Shown in pieces: positions 24,293 through 32,809 of a DNA stretch of 39,319 nucleotides. The stretch lies in assembly GCA_018713605.1 (NCBI GenBank), contig DVOM01000003.1, positions 1 to 39,319 on the forward strand. The letters are read 5' to 3'. This DNA comes from Scatacola_A faecigallinarum (GTDB lineage: Bacteria > Pseudomonadota > Alphaproteobacteria > RF32 > CAG-239). Position numbers and translations under genes: made by a program. Below the pieces are notes generated by a model. That model worked only from the letters and a program-made list of their open reading frames with translations. It was not told where the DNA came from and did no database searches. The stretch's first letter is position 1; each line of letters begins with the position of its first letter.

Positions 24293-25009
24293 ATGGTTTT
24301 GACAAAGGAAAACAATAAATTAGAGCATTTGGCCATTATTATGGACGGCAACGGGCGCTGGGCTGCCAGACGCGGACTGCCTCGGTCCATGGGACACAGA
24401 AAGGGTGCCGAAGTCGTTAAGGAAATTACCCGTGCTGCCGGAGAACTCGGTATCAAATATCTGACGCTGTACGCTTTTTCGACCGAAAACTGGAATCGCA
24501 GCGAGGATGAGGTTAAAACGCTGATGGGACTGTTGCGCGACTATCTGCAAAGCGATTTGAAAGAAGTTCAGGAAAACAACGTCCGCATCCGTTTTATCGG
24601 CGAACGGGAAATGCTTGATGCCGACATTGTCAGAAAAATGGCGGAAATTGAGGCCGATACGCTGCGCAATACGGGGATGACGCTTTGTATTGCCCTGAGC
24701 TACGGTTCCCGTCAGGAAATCGTCAACGCGGTCAAAAAGACGGCGGCGCTTGTAAAAGAGGGTGATATTTCGCTGAATGATGTTGATGTTAAGTTGTTTT
24801 CTGATATGCTCTACACCAAAGACGTGCCGGATCCGGATCTGGTTATCCGAACCAGCGGCGAGCAGCGCATCAGCAACTATCTTCTGTGGCAGATCGCCTA
24901 TGCGGAATTTTTCTTTACCGATGTGCTGTGGCCGGATTTCAACAAAAAGCTGCTTGAGGATATTATTAAGAACTTCAATATGAGGGAGAGAAGATATGGA
25001 AAAGCCTAA
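24293..25009 (+). CDS. uppS: Undecaprenyl diphosphate synthase
   Basis: 238 residues. Cis-prenyltransferase motifs: AIIMDGNGRWAARRGLPR with catalytic Asp, GHRKGAE, TLYAFSTENWNRS, and the C-terminal RTSGEQRISNYLLWQ and AYAEFFF. It makes the C55 lipid carrier used for peptidoglycan, LPS and other glycans. The start codon at 24293 has only a poorly spaced CAGGG. The 139-base gap after frr holds no strong terminator. Its last 14 bases overlap cdsA. Confidence 0.96.
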   Translation: MVLTKENNKLEHLAIIMDGNGRWAARRGLPRSMGHRKGAEVVKEITRAAGELGIKYLTLYAFSTENWNRSEDEVKTLMGLLRDYLQSDLKEVQENNVRIRFIGEREMLDADIVRKMAEIEADTLRNTGMTLCIALSYGSRQEIVNAVKKTAALVKEGDISLNDVDVKLFSDMLYTKDVPDPDLVIRTSGEQRISNYLLWQIAYAEFFFTDVLWPDFNKKLLEDIIKNFNMRERRYGKA

Positions 25010-25793
25010 AAAAAGTTCATTGTTTAAGCGCGTGGCAACGGCGCTGGTTCTTGCTCCCCTGACAATAGCCCTCATTTATGCCGGCAGCCCGTGGATTAAT
25101 GTTCTGGCTTTGGTTTTCGGCGCAATGCTTTCCTGGGAATGGGCACATATGGTTCCCAACAGAAACGCTCCTTTTTATGCGACGGCTTACACGACTTCCC
25201 TGTCGGCGGCCGTTCTGTTGAATTGCCCGGCAGCCGTCGCGGCGGTTGTCGCCGGTGCGTCATTGCTGGTCTGGTTCAAGGCCCGCGGCGAAGAACGCCG
25301 TAATCTGCTGACACTCGGCGTGCCTTATATTTCCGTCGGCATCGGGTCGCTTATCTGGCTGTTTGGCACCGTCGGCTTTGTAACGACGCTATGGTTTCTG
25401 ATAATGGTCTGGTGCGTTGACATCGGCGGTTATGTCGTCGGCTGCAATCTCAAAGGGCCGAAACTGGCGCCGAAGATCAGTCCGAACAAAACCTGGTCGG
25501 GATTAATCGGCGGCGTCGTCTTTTCGGTTGCGGCGAGCGTTGTGTTTTCCCATTTGTTCAGCCTGCATGCCAATGCGCTGTTTTATGCCGTTTTCGGCGG
25601 CGTTATCGCCGTAATCGCGCAAATCGGCGATTTGGTCGAATCTTATATCAAGCGTAGTATCGGCATTAAAGATTCCAGCAATCTGATTCCCGGACACGGC
25701 GGCGTGTTTGACCGGGTGGACGGCCTGATTTTCACGGCGCCGCTGGTCGCTTTGTGGTTTAAGTTCGGTTTGATGTTGTTTGAGGTTAGGTAA
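24996..25793 (+). CDS. cdsA: Phosphatidate cytidylyltransferase
   Basis: 265 residues, about seven membrane spans. The family signature is at the C-terminus: SIGIKDSSNLIPGHGGVFDR, followed by VDGL, with metal-binding Asp residues; APKISPNKTWSGLIGG precedes it. It converts phosphatidic acid and CTP to CDP-diacylglycerol. It overlaps uppS by 14 bases, and GAGGGAGAG ahead of its ATG lies in uppS. In many alphaproteobacteria dxr follows here; in this window rseP does, after six bases. Confidence 0.96.
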   Translation: MEKPKKSSLFKRVATALVLAPLTIALIYAGSPWINVLALVFGAMLSWEWAHMVPNRNAPFYATAYTTSLSAAVLLNCPAAVAAVVAGASLLVWFKARGEERRNLLTLGVPYISVGIGSLIWLFGTVGFVTTLWFLIMVWCVDIGGYVVGCNLKGPKLAPKISPNKTWSGLIGGVVFSVAASVVFSHLFSLHANALFYAVFGGVIAVIAQIGDLVESYIKRSIGIKDSSNLIPGHGGVFDRVDGLIFTAPLVALWFKFGLMLFEVR

Positions 25794-25799
25794 AAAGAA

Positions 25800-26930
25800 A
25801 TGGATTGGCTGATTAACGCTGTTTATTATGTCGTCCCGTTTGTCGTTGTTCTCGGCATTCTGGTTTTTGTGCATGAACTGGGGCATTTTGCGGTTGCAAG
25901 GATGTGCGGCGTCAAGGTTGACGTCTTTTCCATCGGTTTTGGCAAGGAACTGTGGGGACGGAGGGACAGGCAGGGAACCTACTGGAAAATCGCCGCGGTT
26001 CCGCTGGGCGGTTACTGTCAGTTCCTAGGTGACGACGATGCGTCGTCGGCCGGCGACGGCAAAGCATCAGAACTCAGTGAGGAAGAAAAGAAATTTACTT
26101 TTCAGTATCAAAGCCCGGCAAAGAAGCTGGTTATCGCTCTGGCAGGACCGATGTCTAACTATTTGTTTGCAATTTTAATTTTTGCCGGCATTTTTTTCTT
26201 TCTGGGCAAAATCAACTTTCCTCCGGTGGTCGGCGAAGTTTTTGAAAATTCGGCGGCGGCTAAGGCCGGCATTGTTGCCAATGACCGGATTTTGACCATC
26301 AACGGCAACAAAATTGACAGCTTTGACGACATCCGCAAGGAAGTCGATTTGACGGTCGGCAACGAGGTTGTGGTTGAGCTTCTGCGTGACGGCCGGGAAA
26401 TTCGTCTGCAGTTTCCGCTGACCGAAATGGAAGTTCCCGAAGCTAACGGCGAAATGACCAAACGGCCGATGCTCGGCGTCAAGTCGGTCAACGTTATTGA
26501 GCTTGACCATGAGAAGCTTTCGCTGCCGCAGTCTTTAAAAGAGGCGTTTCTGGAAGCCTGGAATGTGACGGAAGCGACTTTGCGCGGCGTCGGACAGATG
26601 GTTACCGGCAAGCGCAGCGGCGAAGAAATCGGCGGCATTATCCGCATTGCCGAAATGTCGGGGGACATTTCCAAACAGAACGGAATTTTGGATCTGGTGG
26701 TCTTTATGGCGCTGCTGTCGATTAACCTCGGTCTGATTAACCTGTTTCCGATTCCGGTTCTGGACGGCGGCCATATCGTTATCTATCTGGCCGAAATTGC
26801 AGTCGGAAAAGAAATTAACACCCAAATCAAGGACGCTTTGTTCAAGGTTGGTTTCAGCCTGATTATCGCATTGATGATTTTTGCAACCTGGAACGATTTT
26901 GTCCGTTTGTTTCACCGCTGGTTTGCCTGA
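25800..26930 (+). CDS. rseP: Site-2 intramembrane zinc protease RseP
   Basis: 376 residues. The zinc motif HELGH is at residues 23-27 (FVHELGHFAVAR). A GPMSNYLFAI segment follows, then a single PDZ domain (about 130-200, with AKAGIVANDRILTINGNKI) and the second metal site PIPVLDGGH near 320. Four membrane spans. E. coli RseP has two PDZ domains; one is usual in alphaproteobacteria. It cleaves membrane-bound regulators and leftover signal peptides. Between cdsA and bamA in the standard envelope order. Confidence 0.96.
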   Translation: MDWLINAVYYVVPFVVVLGILVFVHELGHFAVARMCGVKVDVFSIGFGKELWGRRDRQGTYWKIAAVPLGGYCQFLGDDDASSAGDGKASELSEEEKKFTFQYQSPAKKLVIALAGPMSNYLFAILIFAGIFFFLGKINFPPVVGEVFENSAAAKAGIVANDRILTINGNKIDSFDDIRKEVDLTVGNEVVVELLRDGREIRLQFPLTEMEVPEANGEMTKRPMLGVKSVNVIELDHEKLSLPQSLKEAFLEAWNVTEATLRGVGQMVTGKRSGEEIGGIIRIAEMSGDISKQNGILDLVVFMALLSINLGLINLFPIPVLDGGHIVIYLAEIAVGKEINTQIKDALFKVGFSLIIALMIFATWNDFVRLFHRWFA

Positions 26931-26966
26931 CAAAGGCCGATCGGTATTGTTGAGGAATATTGAATA

Positions 26967-29231
26967 ATGAAAAAACTGTATTTTGGGACTTGCCTGTTTG
27001 CACTGTTTCTGAGTCATGAGGTTTCGGCCGCCGACGTCTATGTCCGGCAGATAGCGGTAAAGGGGCTTGAACGAGTGGAACCGGAAACCGTCGCGTCGTA
27101 TCTGGACATTAAAAAAGGGCAGAACGTAAGTCAGGAAAAACTCGACAGCTCGCTGAAACAGCTGTATGCCACGGGTCTGTTTAATGATGTGGTTTTCAAT
27201 ATTTCTCCTGACGGGACGCTGATGATACGGGTTATGGAGAATCCGATTGTCAATAAACGGGTTTTTGACGGCAATGACAAGGTGGATGACAGCCTGCTCG
27301 AATCGGAAGTGCAGCTTGCCGCCGGTTCCATTTACAACCGAGCCAAGGTGCAGGAAGATGTGCAGCGCATTCTGGAGGTCTACAAGCGTTCCGGCCGTTA
27401 TGCCGTCGTGGTTGAGCCGAAGATTATCCGCCGCGATCAGAACCGCGTCGATTTGATTTATGAAATTGACGAAGGCCCTTCGGCCGCAATTACCAAGGTT
27501 AACTTTGTCGGCAATCTGCATTATTCCGACGAGGATCTGGCCGGCGAAATCATGAGTAAGGAAAGCCGCTGGTACCGTATTTTCTCAAGCGCCGAAAACT
27601 ATGATCCGGAAAAGACCAATTATGACAAGGAGCTTCTGCGCCGCTTTTATTTGAAACGCGGCTATGCCGATTTCCGCGTCGTTTCGGCGATTGCCGAACT
27701 CAGTCCCGACAAAAAGTCTTTTGTGCTGACTTTTGTCGTTGACGAGGGCAAGCGTTACAAGATTAACAATGTTACGGTTAATTCGCAGATTTCCGATGTT
27801 CAGGTCAAACCGCTGTATGACGAAGTTTTGTTCAAAAAAGGCGATTGGTACAATGCCGAACTCGTTGAAAAATCGGTTTATGCGATTACCGACGAGTTGG
27901 GCAAGAAGGGCTTTGCCTTTGTCGACGTGGTGCCGAATCTGCAGAAAAACACGCGCACCGGCGAGCTTGACGTTACCTTTGACGTTCGCGAAGGCGACCG
28001 GATTTTCGTTGACCGCATCAACATTCACGGCAACACGCGCACGCATGACGAGGTTATCCGCCGCGAGTTCCGCATCGACGAGGGCGACGCCTTTAATCCC
28101 GCCAAAATCAGGGCTTCGCGCAAGAATATCGAAAATCTGGACTATTTCAGCAAAGTAGATATCAATACGGTGCCGACCGATGATGAAAACAAAGCGGACA
28201 TTGACGTTAAGGTCGAAGAAAAATCGACCGGCTACTTTAACGTCGGCGTCGGTTATTCGACGGTTAACGGTGCTTTGATCCGTGCCGGCGTTACCGAAAA
28301 CAACTTCCAGGGCAAAGGTCAGCAGCTGGGATTGGACGTCGGTGTATCGCAGCGTACGTCGGATTACAACATCAGCTTTACGGAGCCGTATTTCCTCGGC
28401 CGTCGTCTGAGCGCGGGCGCCGATTTGTTCAGAACCGAGCAGGATTATCAGGACGAGGGTTCTTACGACAGCGAAACGACCGGCGGCAGAATCCGTCTGG
28501 GCTGGAACTATACCGACGATTTGTCGCAGTATGCCCGTTATACGCTGCGTCAGGACAAAATCAGCAACGTGGATTCGCTGGCTTCGGTTTACATTAAGGA
28601 AGAGGCCGGTTCTTCTACGGCTTCGTCCATCGGACAGACGCTGGTTTATGACAAGCGCGACAGCGCGATTAATCCGAAAGAGGGCTATTATCTGTCATTC
28701 GGCAATGATGTTGCCGGTTTAGGCGGCGATGAAAAATATCTCCGCTTTGACGGTAAGGTTTACACCTATTATACGCTGGCCGACTACTATACGTTCAAAC
28801 TGTTTGTCAATGCCGGTTATATTGAAGGTTACGGCGATGAAAACGTTCGTTTGTCGCAGCGGTATTATCTCGGCGGTTCGACCCTTCGCGGTTTCGACAC
28901 GGCAGGTATCGGTGCCCGTGACAAATACACCAAAGACGCGTTGGGCGGCAACTGGATGGTTTATTCCGGTGCGGAAATGTCTTTCCCGATCGGTTTGGAC
29001 GAACTGGGCATCAAGGGTCGCACCTTTGTTGACATGGGTATGCTCGGCAAGCCGGACAACATTGACCGCGCTATCGTCGATTATTCGTCAAACCCGCGTG
29101 TCGCTGCCGGTTTCGGTTTTACATGGCAGTCGCCGATGGGGCAGATTGACGTCGATATCGCCTTCCCGATTGTTAAGGAAGATTATGATGAAACGCAGGC
29201 GTTCCGCCTGAACTTCGGCAGCCGTCTGTAA
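26967..29231 (+). CDS. bamA: Outer membrane protein assembly factor BamA
   Basis: 754 residues. Signal peptide (about 1-21), five POTRA domains (about 22-345; for example VRQIAVKGLERVEPETV, VEPKIIRRDQNRVDLIYEID, VDRINIHGNTRTHDEVIRREF), then a 16-strand barrel. The barrel has GYSTVNGALIRAGVTENNFQG, the conserved loop 6 motif in YYLGGSTLRGFDTAGIG (RGF), and FTWQSPMGQIDVDIAFPI. The chain ends in LNFGSRL; the last residue is Leu, while BamA normally ends in Phe or Trp. It inserts beta-barrel proteins in the outer membrane. TGAGGA precedes the ATG. Confidence 0.97.
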   Translation: MKKLYFGTCLFALFLSHEVSAADVYVRQIAVKGLERVEPETVASYLDIKKGQNVSQEKLDSSLKQLYATGLFNDVVFNISPDGTLMIRVMENPIVNKRVFDGNDKVDDSLLESEVQLAAGSIYNRAKVQEDVQRILEVYKRSGRYAVVVEPKIIRRDQNRVDLIYEIDEGPSAAITKVNFVGNLHYSDEDLAGEIMSKESRWYRIFSSAENYDPEKTNYDKELLRRFYLKRGYADFRVVSAIAELSPDKKSFVLTFVVDEGKRYKINNVTVNSQISDVQVKPLYDEVLFKKGDWYNAELVEKSVYAITDELGKKGFAFVDVVPNLQKNTRTGELDVTFDVREGDRIFVDRINIHGNTRTHDEVIRREFRIDEGDAFNPAKIRASRKNIENLDYFSKVDINTVPTDDENKADIDVKVEEKSTGYFNVGVGYSTVNGALIRAGVTENNFQGKGQQLGLDVGVSQRTSDYNISFTEPYFLGRRLSAGADLFRTEQDYQDEGSYDSETTGGRIRLGWNYTDDLSQYARYTLRQDKISNVDSLASVYIKEEAGSSTASSIGQTLVYDKRDSAINPKEGYYLSFGNDVAGLGGDEKYLRFDGKVYTYYTLADYYTFKLFVNAGYIEGYGDENVRLSQRYYLGGSTLRGFDTAGIGARDKYTKDALGGNWMVYSGAEMSFPIGLDELGIKGRTFVDMGMLGKPDNIDRAIVDYSSNPRVAAGFGFTWQSPMGQIDVDIAFPIVKEDYDETQAFRLNFGSRL

Positions 29232-29265
29232 GCGGCGGATGCCGGTGTTTGAGAAGTGTTCGCAT

Positions 29266-29305
29266 CGGGAAAAATTCGGAGCGGTGCAGCCGTCCGTTTT
29301 TCCCG
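29266..29305 (+). other. Hairpin in the bamA-lpxD gap
   Basis: CGGGAAAAA (29266-29274) pairs with TTTTTCCCG (29297-29305) around a 22-base loop. There is no T run after the stem, so it is not a standard terminator; it might lower or stabilise read-through between bamA and lpxD. Confidence 0.4.
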
Positions 29306-29373
29306 TTGCGGGCTTCGCGTCCGGCAAAAGATATTATTATTCTCTTTAGCTGAGGAAATTAAGGAGCAGGATA

Positions 29374-30405
29374 ATGGTTGACACCAGTTTTTTTATCAAT
29401 AACGGACCTTTTACGTTGCAGCAGGTGGCCGAGATATGCGAAGCCGAACTGCAAAATGCGGAAAAGGCCGGCGTGACGGTTAACAACATCAATACGATGG
29501 AGAAGGCCGGCGCCGGCGAAATTTGTTTTTTCTATGACAAGAAGGCAAAGGCCAAGGGCGCCGAAATCAAGGCCGAGGCCTGTGTGACGACGGCGGAACT
29601 GGCACAGTTCGTGGCTGAAAACGTTATTGTCCTGATAAGCGCCAATCCGAAACTGGCTTTTCTTAAACTTAATTCCCGCCTGTATGCCGAATATCAGCCG
29701 CGTGCCGACATCGCTTCTTCGGCAAGGATTCATCCGTCGGCAATTATCGGGCAGAACTGCAGCATTGCCGACCATGTGGTTATCGGTGAAAACGTCAAAA
29801 TCGGCGACAACTGCGTTTTGGAAGCCGGAGCGGTTATCAATCGCGGCTGTCAGATAGGCAACAACTGCCGCATCGGTTCCAATGCAAGCGTTTCCTATAC
29901 GATTATGGGCAATGACTGCTTTATTTACAACGGCGCCAGAATCGGTTCGGACGGTTTCGGTTTCCTGATGGTTGCCGGCCAGCATAAGCGTATTCCTCAG
30001 GTGGGCCGCGTAATTATCGGCAACGACGTCGAAATCGGCGCCAATTCGTGCGTGGACAGAGGGGCTCTGGACGATACGGTTATCGGCGACGGCTGTCGTA
30101 TCGACAATCTGGTTCAGATTGCCCATAACGACAAGCTCGGCCGCGGCTGCGTCGTGGTTGCCCAGACGGGCATTGCCGGCAGCTGCACGTTCGGCGATTA
30201 TGTCGTCTGCGGCGGGCAGACCGGTTTTGCCGATCATCTGACCATCGGTTCCGGCGCTCAGATCGGCGCTCAGTCCGGTTTGATGCGCAATGTGGAACCC
30301 GGAGCAATCATGATGGGTTATCCTGCAGTCGGTATTAAGGATTTTATGCGCCAGACAGCCTACTTGCAAAAGGCGGCGAATGGTGATAGAAACGACAAGA
30401 AATAA
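29374..30405 (+). CDS. lpxD: UDP-3-O-(3-hydroxyacyl)glucosamine N-acyltransferase
   Basis: 343 residues. An N-terminal uridine-binding domain (1-100) is followed by a left-handed beta-helix of hexapeptide repeats (about 105-300; for example IGENVKIGDNCVLEAGAVI). The catalytic His is in LVQIAHNDKLG. The third step of lipid A synthesis: adds the N-linked acyl chain. AAGGAGCAGG precedes the ATG. The ompH/skp-like gene often found between bamA and lpxD is absent. fabZ follows after 30 bases. Confidence 0.96.
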   Translation: MVDTSFFINNGPFTLQQVAEICEAELQNAEKAGVTVNNINTMEKAGAGEICFFYDKKAKAKGAEIKAEACVTTAELAQFVAENVIVLISANPKLAFLKLNSRLYAEYQPRADIASSARIHPSAIIGQNCSIADHVVIGENVKIGDNCVLEAGAVINRGCQIGNNCRIGSNASVSYTIMGNDCFIYNGARIGSDGFGFLMVAGQHKRIPQVGRVIIGNDVEIGANSCVDRGALDDTVIGDGCRIDNLVQIAHNDKLGRGCVVVAQTGIAGSCTFGDYVVCGGQTGFADHLTIGSGAQIGAQSGLMRNVEPGAIMMGYPAVGIKDFMRQTAYLQKAANGDRNDKK

Positions 30406-30435
30406 ACATTTGTGACGAACTAAGAAAGGAAGACA

Positions 30436-30885
30436 ATGTCTGAAGTTAAGACTTACCGCATTGAAGAAATTATGAACATGCTGCCGCACCGGTATCCGTT
30501 TTTGCTGGTGGATCGTCTGGAGGTCGAGGTTCCGGGTGAAAAAGGCGTCGGCATCAAGAACGTAACGATGAACGAAGAGTTTTTCCAGGGACATTTTCCC
30601 GGAAATCCGGTTATGCCCGGCGTTCTGCAGATTGAAGCCATGGCTCAGACGGCCGGCGCAATAGTTTCCTGCGCAAAGGAAGACTATGCCGAACACAAGG
30701 CCGGCGTTTTGTTTATGTCGATTGACGGCGTAAAGTTCCGCAAGCCGGTCAAGCCGGGCGACCAGCTGCGCATGCATGTCGAGAAAATCAAAGCCCGCCG
30801 CAATGTTTATGTTTTCAGAGGCGAGGCGAAGGTCGACGGTCAAGTTGTTTCCGAGGCCGAATTTACGGCCATGATTATGGAATAA
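30436..30885 (+). CDS. fabZ: 3-hydroxyacyl-ACP dehydratase FabZ
   Basis: 149 residues, normal size. Hot-dog fold with HRYPFLLVDR, the catalytic His in QGHFPGNPVMPGVLQIEAMAQ and the paired Glu in the same block, and GVKFRKPVKPGDQL. It dehydrates 3-hydroxyacyl-ACP in fatty acid elongation and competes with LpxA and LpxD for that substrate, which explains the shared operon. AAGGAAG precedes the ATG. A strong terminator follows. Confidence 0.97.
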   Translation: MSEVKTYRIEEIMNMLPHRYPFLLVDRLEVEVPGEKGVGIKNVTMNEEFFQGHFPGNPVMPGVLQIEAMAQTAGAIVSCAKEDYAEHKAGVLFMSIDGVKFRKPVKPGDQLRMHVEKIKARRNVYVFRGEAKVDGQVVSEAEFTAMIME

Positions 30886-30915
30886 GGAAGCAGACCTGAG
30901 TTCGTATGCGAAAAG

Positions 30916-30940
30916 TCCTCCCTTCGGGGAGGATTTTTTT
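30916..30940 (+). terminator. Terminator after fabZ
   Basis: A 7-bp GC-rich stem (30916-30922 with 30927-30933) with a TTCG tetraloop, then seven T residues. It separates lpxD-fabZ from lpxA. Confidence 0.92.
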
Positions 30941-31009
30941 GCCAAAAAAGAAGATTGTCATCGGAAGTCAGCAGAAAAGAAATAATTTGTAGGGAATTGT
31001 GTTTTTACA

Positions 31010-31037
31010 TTGCAATTAAAAGCGGGTAGCTTATTAT
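31010..31037 (+). promoter_or_regulatory. Candidate promoter for lpxA
   Basis: TTGCAA (31010-31015), 16-base spacer, TATTAT (31032-31037). Start near 31044, about 34 bases before the ATG. A separate promoter is expected because of the terminator upstream. Confidence 0.45.
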
Positions 31038-31077
31038 CAGTCTATTCGGTTTAACTTTATATAAGGAATTTGTTACA

Positions 31078-31875
31078 ATGTCCAATATTCATCCTTCCGC
31101 CGTTGTTGAAGACGGTGCCCAGATTGCCGCCAGCGCTAAAATCGGTCCTTTGTGCTACGTCAGCGGCAAGGCGAAAATCGGCGAGAACGTTCAGTTGATT
31201 GCTCATGTGACGATTTTGGGAGACACGACCATCGGCGAGGGAACGATTGTTTTTCCGGGAGCCGTTTTGGGAGCCGGTCCGCAGGATCACGGCAATGAAT
31301 TTAAGGAAGAGGCCAAGCTGATTATCGGCAAGCGCAACATTATCCGAGAGAACGTTACCATGCATGCAGGAACGCCGAAAGAGCACTTTACGACGACGGT
31401 CGGCGACGACGGCATGTTTATGATTAACTCGCATGTTGCGCATGACTGTGTGGTCGGCAACAATGTGATTATGACCAACAATGCGGTTATCGGCGGACAT
31501 GTCCGTATCGGCGACGGCGCTATTCTGGGCGGAAACTGTGCGGTTCATCAGTTTGTCCGCATCGGCCGCAAGGCGATGATCGGCGGCATGACCGGCGTTG
31601 ACCGCGACGTTATTCCTTTCGGCATCGTAACCTGTGAACGCGGCAAACTGCGCGGTCTTAATGTCATCGGTCTGAAACGCAGCGGTTTTGAGGAAAAGGT
31701 TGTCAAATCCATCAGCCATGCTTACATGTATATCTTCAAAGGCAAGGAAGACAATTTTGAAACCCGTCTGGAAAAAGCCAAGGAGAAGTTTAAAGACAAC
31801 GACATGGTCATGGAGCAGATTGCCTTTATTGAGGAAGCTTTAAGCGGACGCCGTAAGATTATGGTTTCTGACTAG
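31078..31875 (+). CDS. lpxA: UDP-N-acetylglucosamine O-acyltransferase
   Basis: 265 residues. N-terminal beta-helix of hexapeptide repeats (IHPSAVVEDGAQIAASAKIG onward), with INSHVAHDCVVGNN carrying the catalytic His region and AILGGNCAVHQFVRIG. The C-terminal helical domain (about 190-265) has GLKRSGF. First step of lipid A synthesis: attaches the 3-O-acyl chain to UDP-GlcNAc. AAGGAA lies eleven bases before the ATG. Confidence 0.97.
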   Translation: MSNIHPSAVVEDGAQIAASAKIGPLCYVSGKAKIGENVQLIAHVTILGDTTIGEGTIVFPGAVLGAGPQDHGNEFKEEAKLIIGKRNIIRENVTMHAGTPKEHFTTTVGDDGMFMINSHVAHDCVVGNNVIMTNNAVIGGHVRIGDGAILGGNCAVHQFVRIGRKAMIGGMTGVDRDVIPFGIVTCERGKLRGLNVIGLKRSGFEEKVVKSISHAYMYIFKGKEDNFETRLEKAKEKFKDNDMVMEQIAFIEEALSGRRKIMVSD

Positions 31876-31883
31876 AGACGGGG

Positions 31884-31927
31884 GAAAGCGTCTGCCGTGA
31901 CCTTGGCATTTGTCGGCAGACGCTTTC
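31884..31927 (+). other. Strong 14-bp hairpin between lpxA and lpxI
   Basis: GAAAGCGTCTGCCG (31884-31897) is perfectly complementary to 31914-31927, loop 16 bases. The following bases (TCTGCTGATTG) are not a T run. It may be a weak terminator, a processing site or a stabiliser of the lpxA message. Confidence 0.55.
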
Positions 31928-31966
31928 TCTGCTGATTGTTCCTTATTTCAAAATCGGGTTTAGACT

Positions 31967-32809
31967 ATGACTTCTGACTTCAAAAAACTGGGAATTATTG
32001 CCGGGGGCGGAACTATTCCGAAAATGCTGATTGAGCATTGCCAAAAGCTCAAGCGGCCTTTTTTTGTTCTGGCGATCGAAGGCAATGCCGACAAGGCTTT
32101 GATTGACGGCAGTGTGCCGCATTTGTGGATACGCATCGGGCAGGCCGGAACCGGTTTCAAAAAGCTTCATGATGAAAAGGTCGAAGAAGTGATTATGATT
32201 GGCACGATCAAGCGTCCGAGTTTTTTTGATTTGCTTCCGGATATGCGGACGACGGCCTTTTTTGCCAAAATCGGCGCCAAAGCGCTGGGCGACGATGGTA
32301 TTCTGCGGGCTTTGGTTCGGGAAATTGAGGCCGAAGGCATGACCGTGCGCGGCGTGCATGAGGTTATGAGCGGATTGCTGGTCAGAAAGGGCTGTCTTAC
32401 CAAAAACAGGCCGGACAAACAGGCTGAAGCGGATATAAGGCGCGGTGTCGAAGTGGCGCTGGCTCTGGGGCGGCTTGACGTCGGGCAAGCCGCGGTCGTA
32501 CAGCAGGGGCTGGTGCTGGCCGTTGAGGGAATTGAGGGAACGGACGAATTGCTGCGCCGCTCCGGCGGTTATAAACGCAAGGGTGCCGGCGGCGTGCTGG
32601 TTAAACTGCGGAAGCCGCAGCAGGATATGCGCATTGACCTGCCGACCGTCGGTCTGCAAACGGTCAAACGCGCCAAGGAAAGCGGTCTGCGCGGAATTGC
32701 CGTCCATGCCGGCAACGGATTGATCGTCGACGAAGCAGAAGTTGTCCGGCTGGCCGACAAAGAGGGACTTTTTGTAATAGGAGTTGATCCCAGTGACTAT
32801 GCCGAATAG
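31967..32809 (+). CDS. lpxI: UDP-2,3-diacylglucosamine pyrophosphatase LpxI
   Basis: 280 residues, DUF1009/LpxI family. N-terminal KLGIIAGGGTIPKMLIEHC; C-terminal catalytic domain with AVVQQGLVLAVEGIEGTDELL, RRSGGYKRKGAGGVLVK, DLPTVGLQTV and AVHAGNGLIVDE. It hydrolyses UDP-2,3-diacylglucosamine to lipid X, replacing LpxH in alphaproteobacteria. The start is weakly marked. It lies directly before and overlaps lpxB, which uses its product. Confidence 0.95.
   Translation: MTSDFKKLGIIAGGGTIPKMLIEHCQKLKRPFFVLAIEGNADKALIDGSVPHLWIRIGQAGTGFKKLHDEKVEEVIMIGTIKRPSFFDLLPDMRTTAFFAKIGAKALGDDGILRALVREIEAEGMTVRGVHEVMSGLLVRKGCLTKNRPDKQAEADIRRGVEVALALGRLDVGQAAVVQQGLVLAVEGIEGTDELLRRSGGYKRKGAGGVLVKLRKPQQDMRIDLPTVGLQTVKRAKESGLRGIAVHAGNGLIVDEAEVVRLADKEGLFVIGVDPSDYAE

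Noticed and set aside
29359..30945. Long antisense open frame (over 500 codons) opposite lpxD and fabZ
   Set aside because: The same reasoning applies: lpxD and fabZ are certain on the plus strand and the antisense product has no recognisable features.
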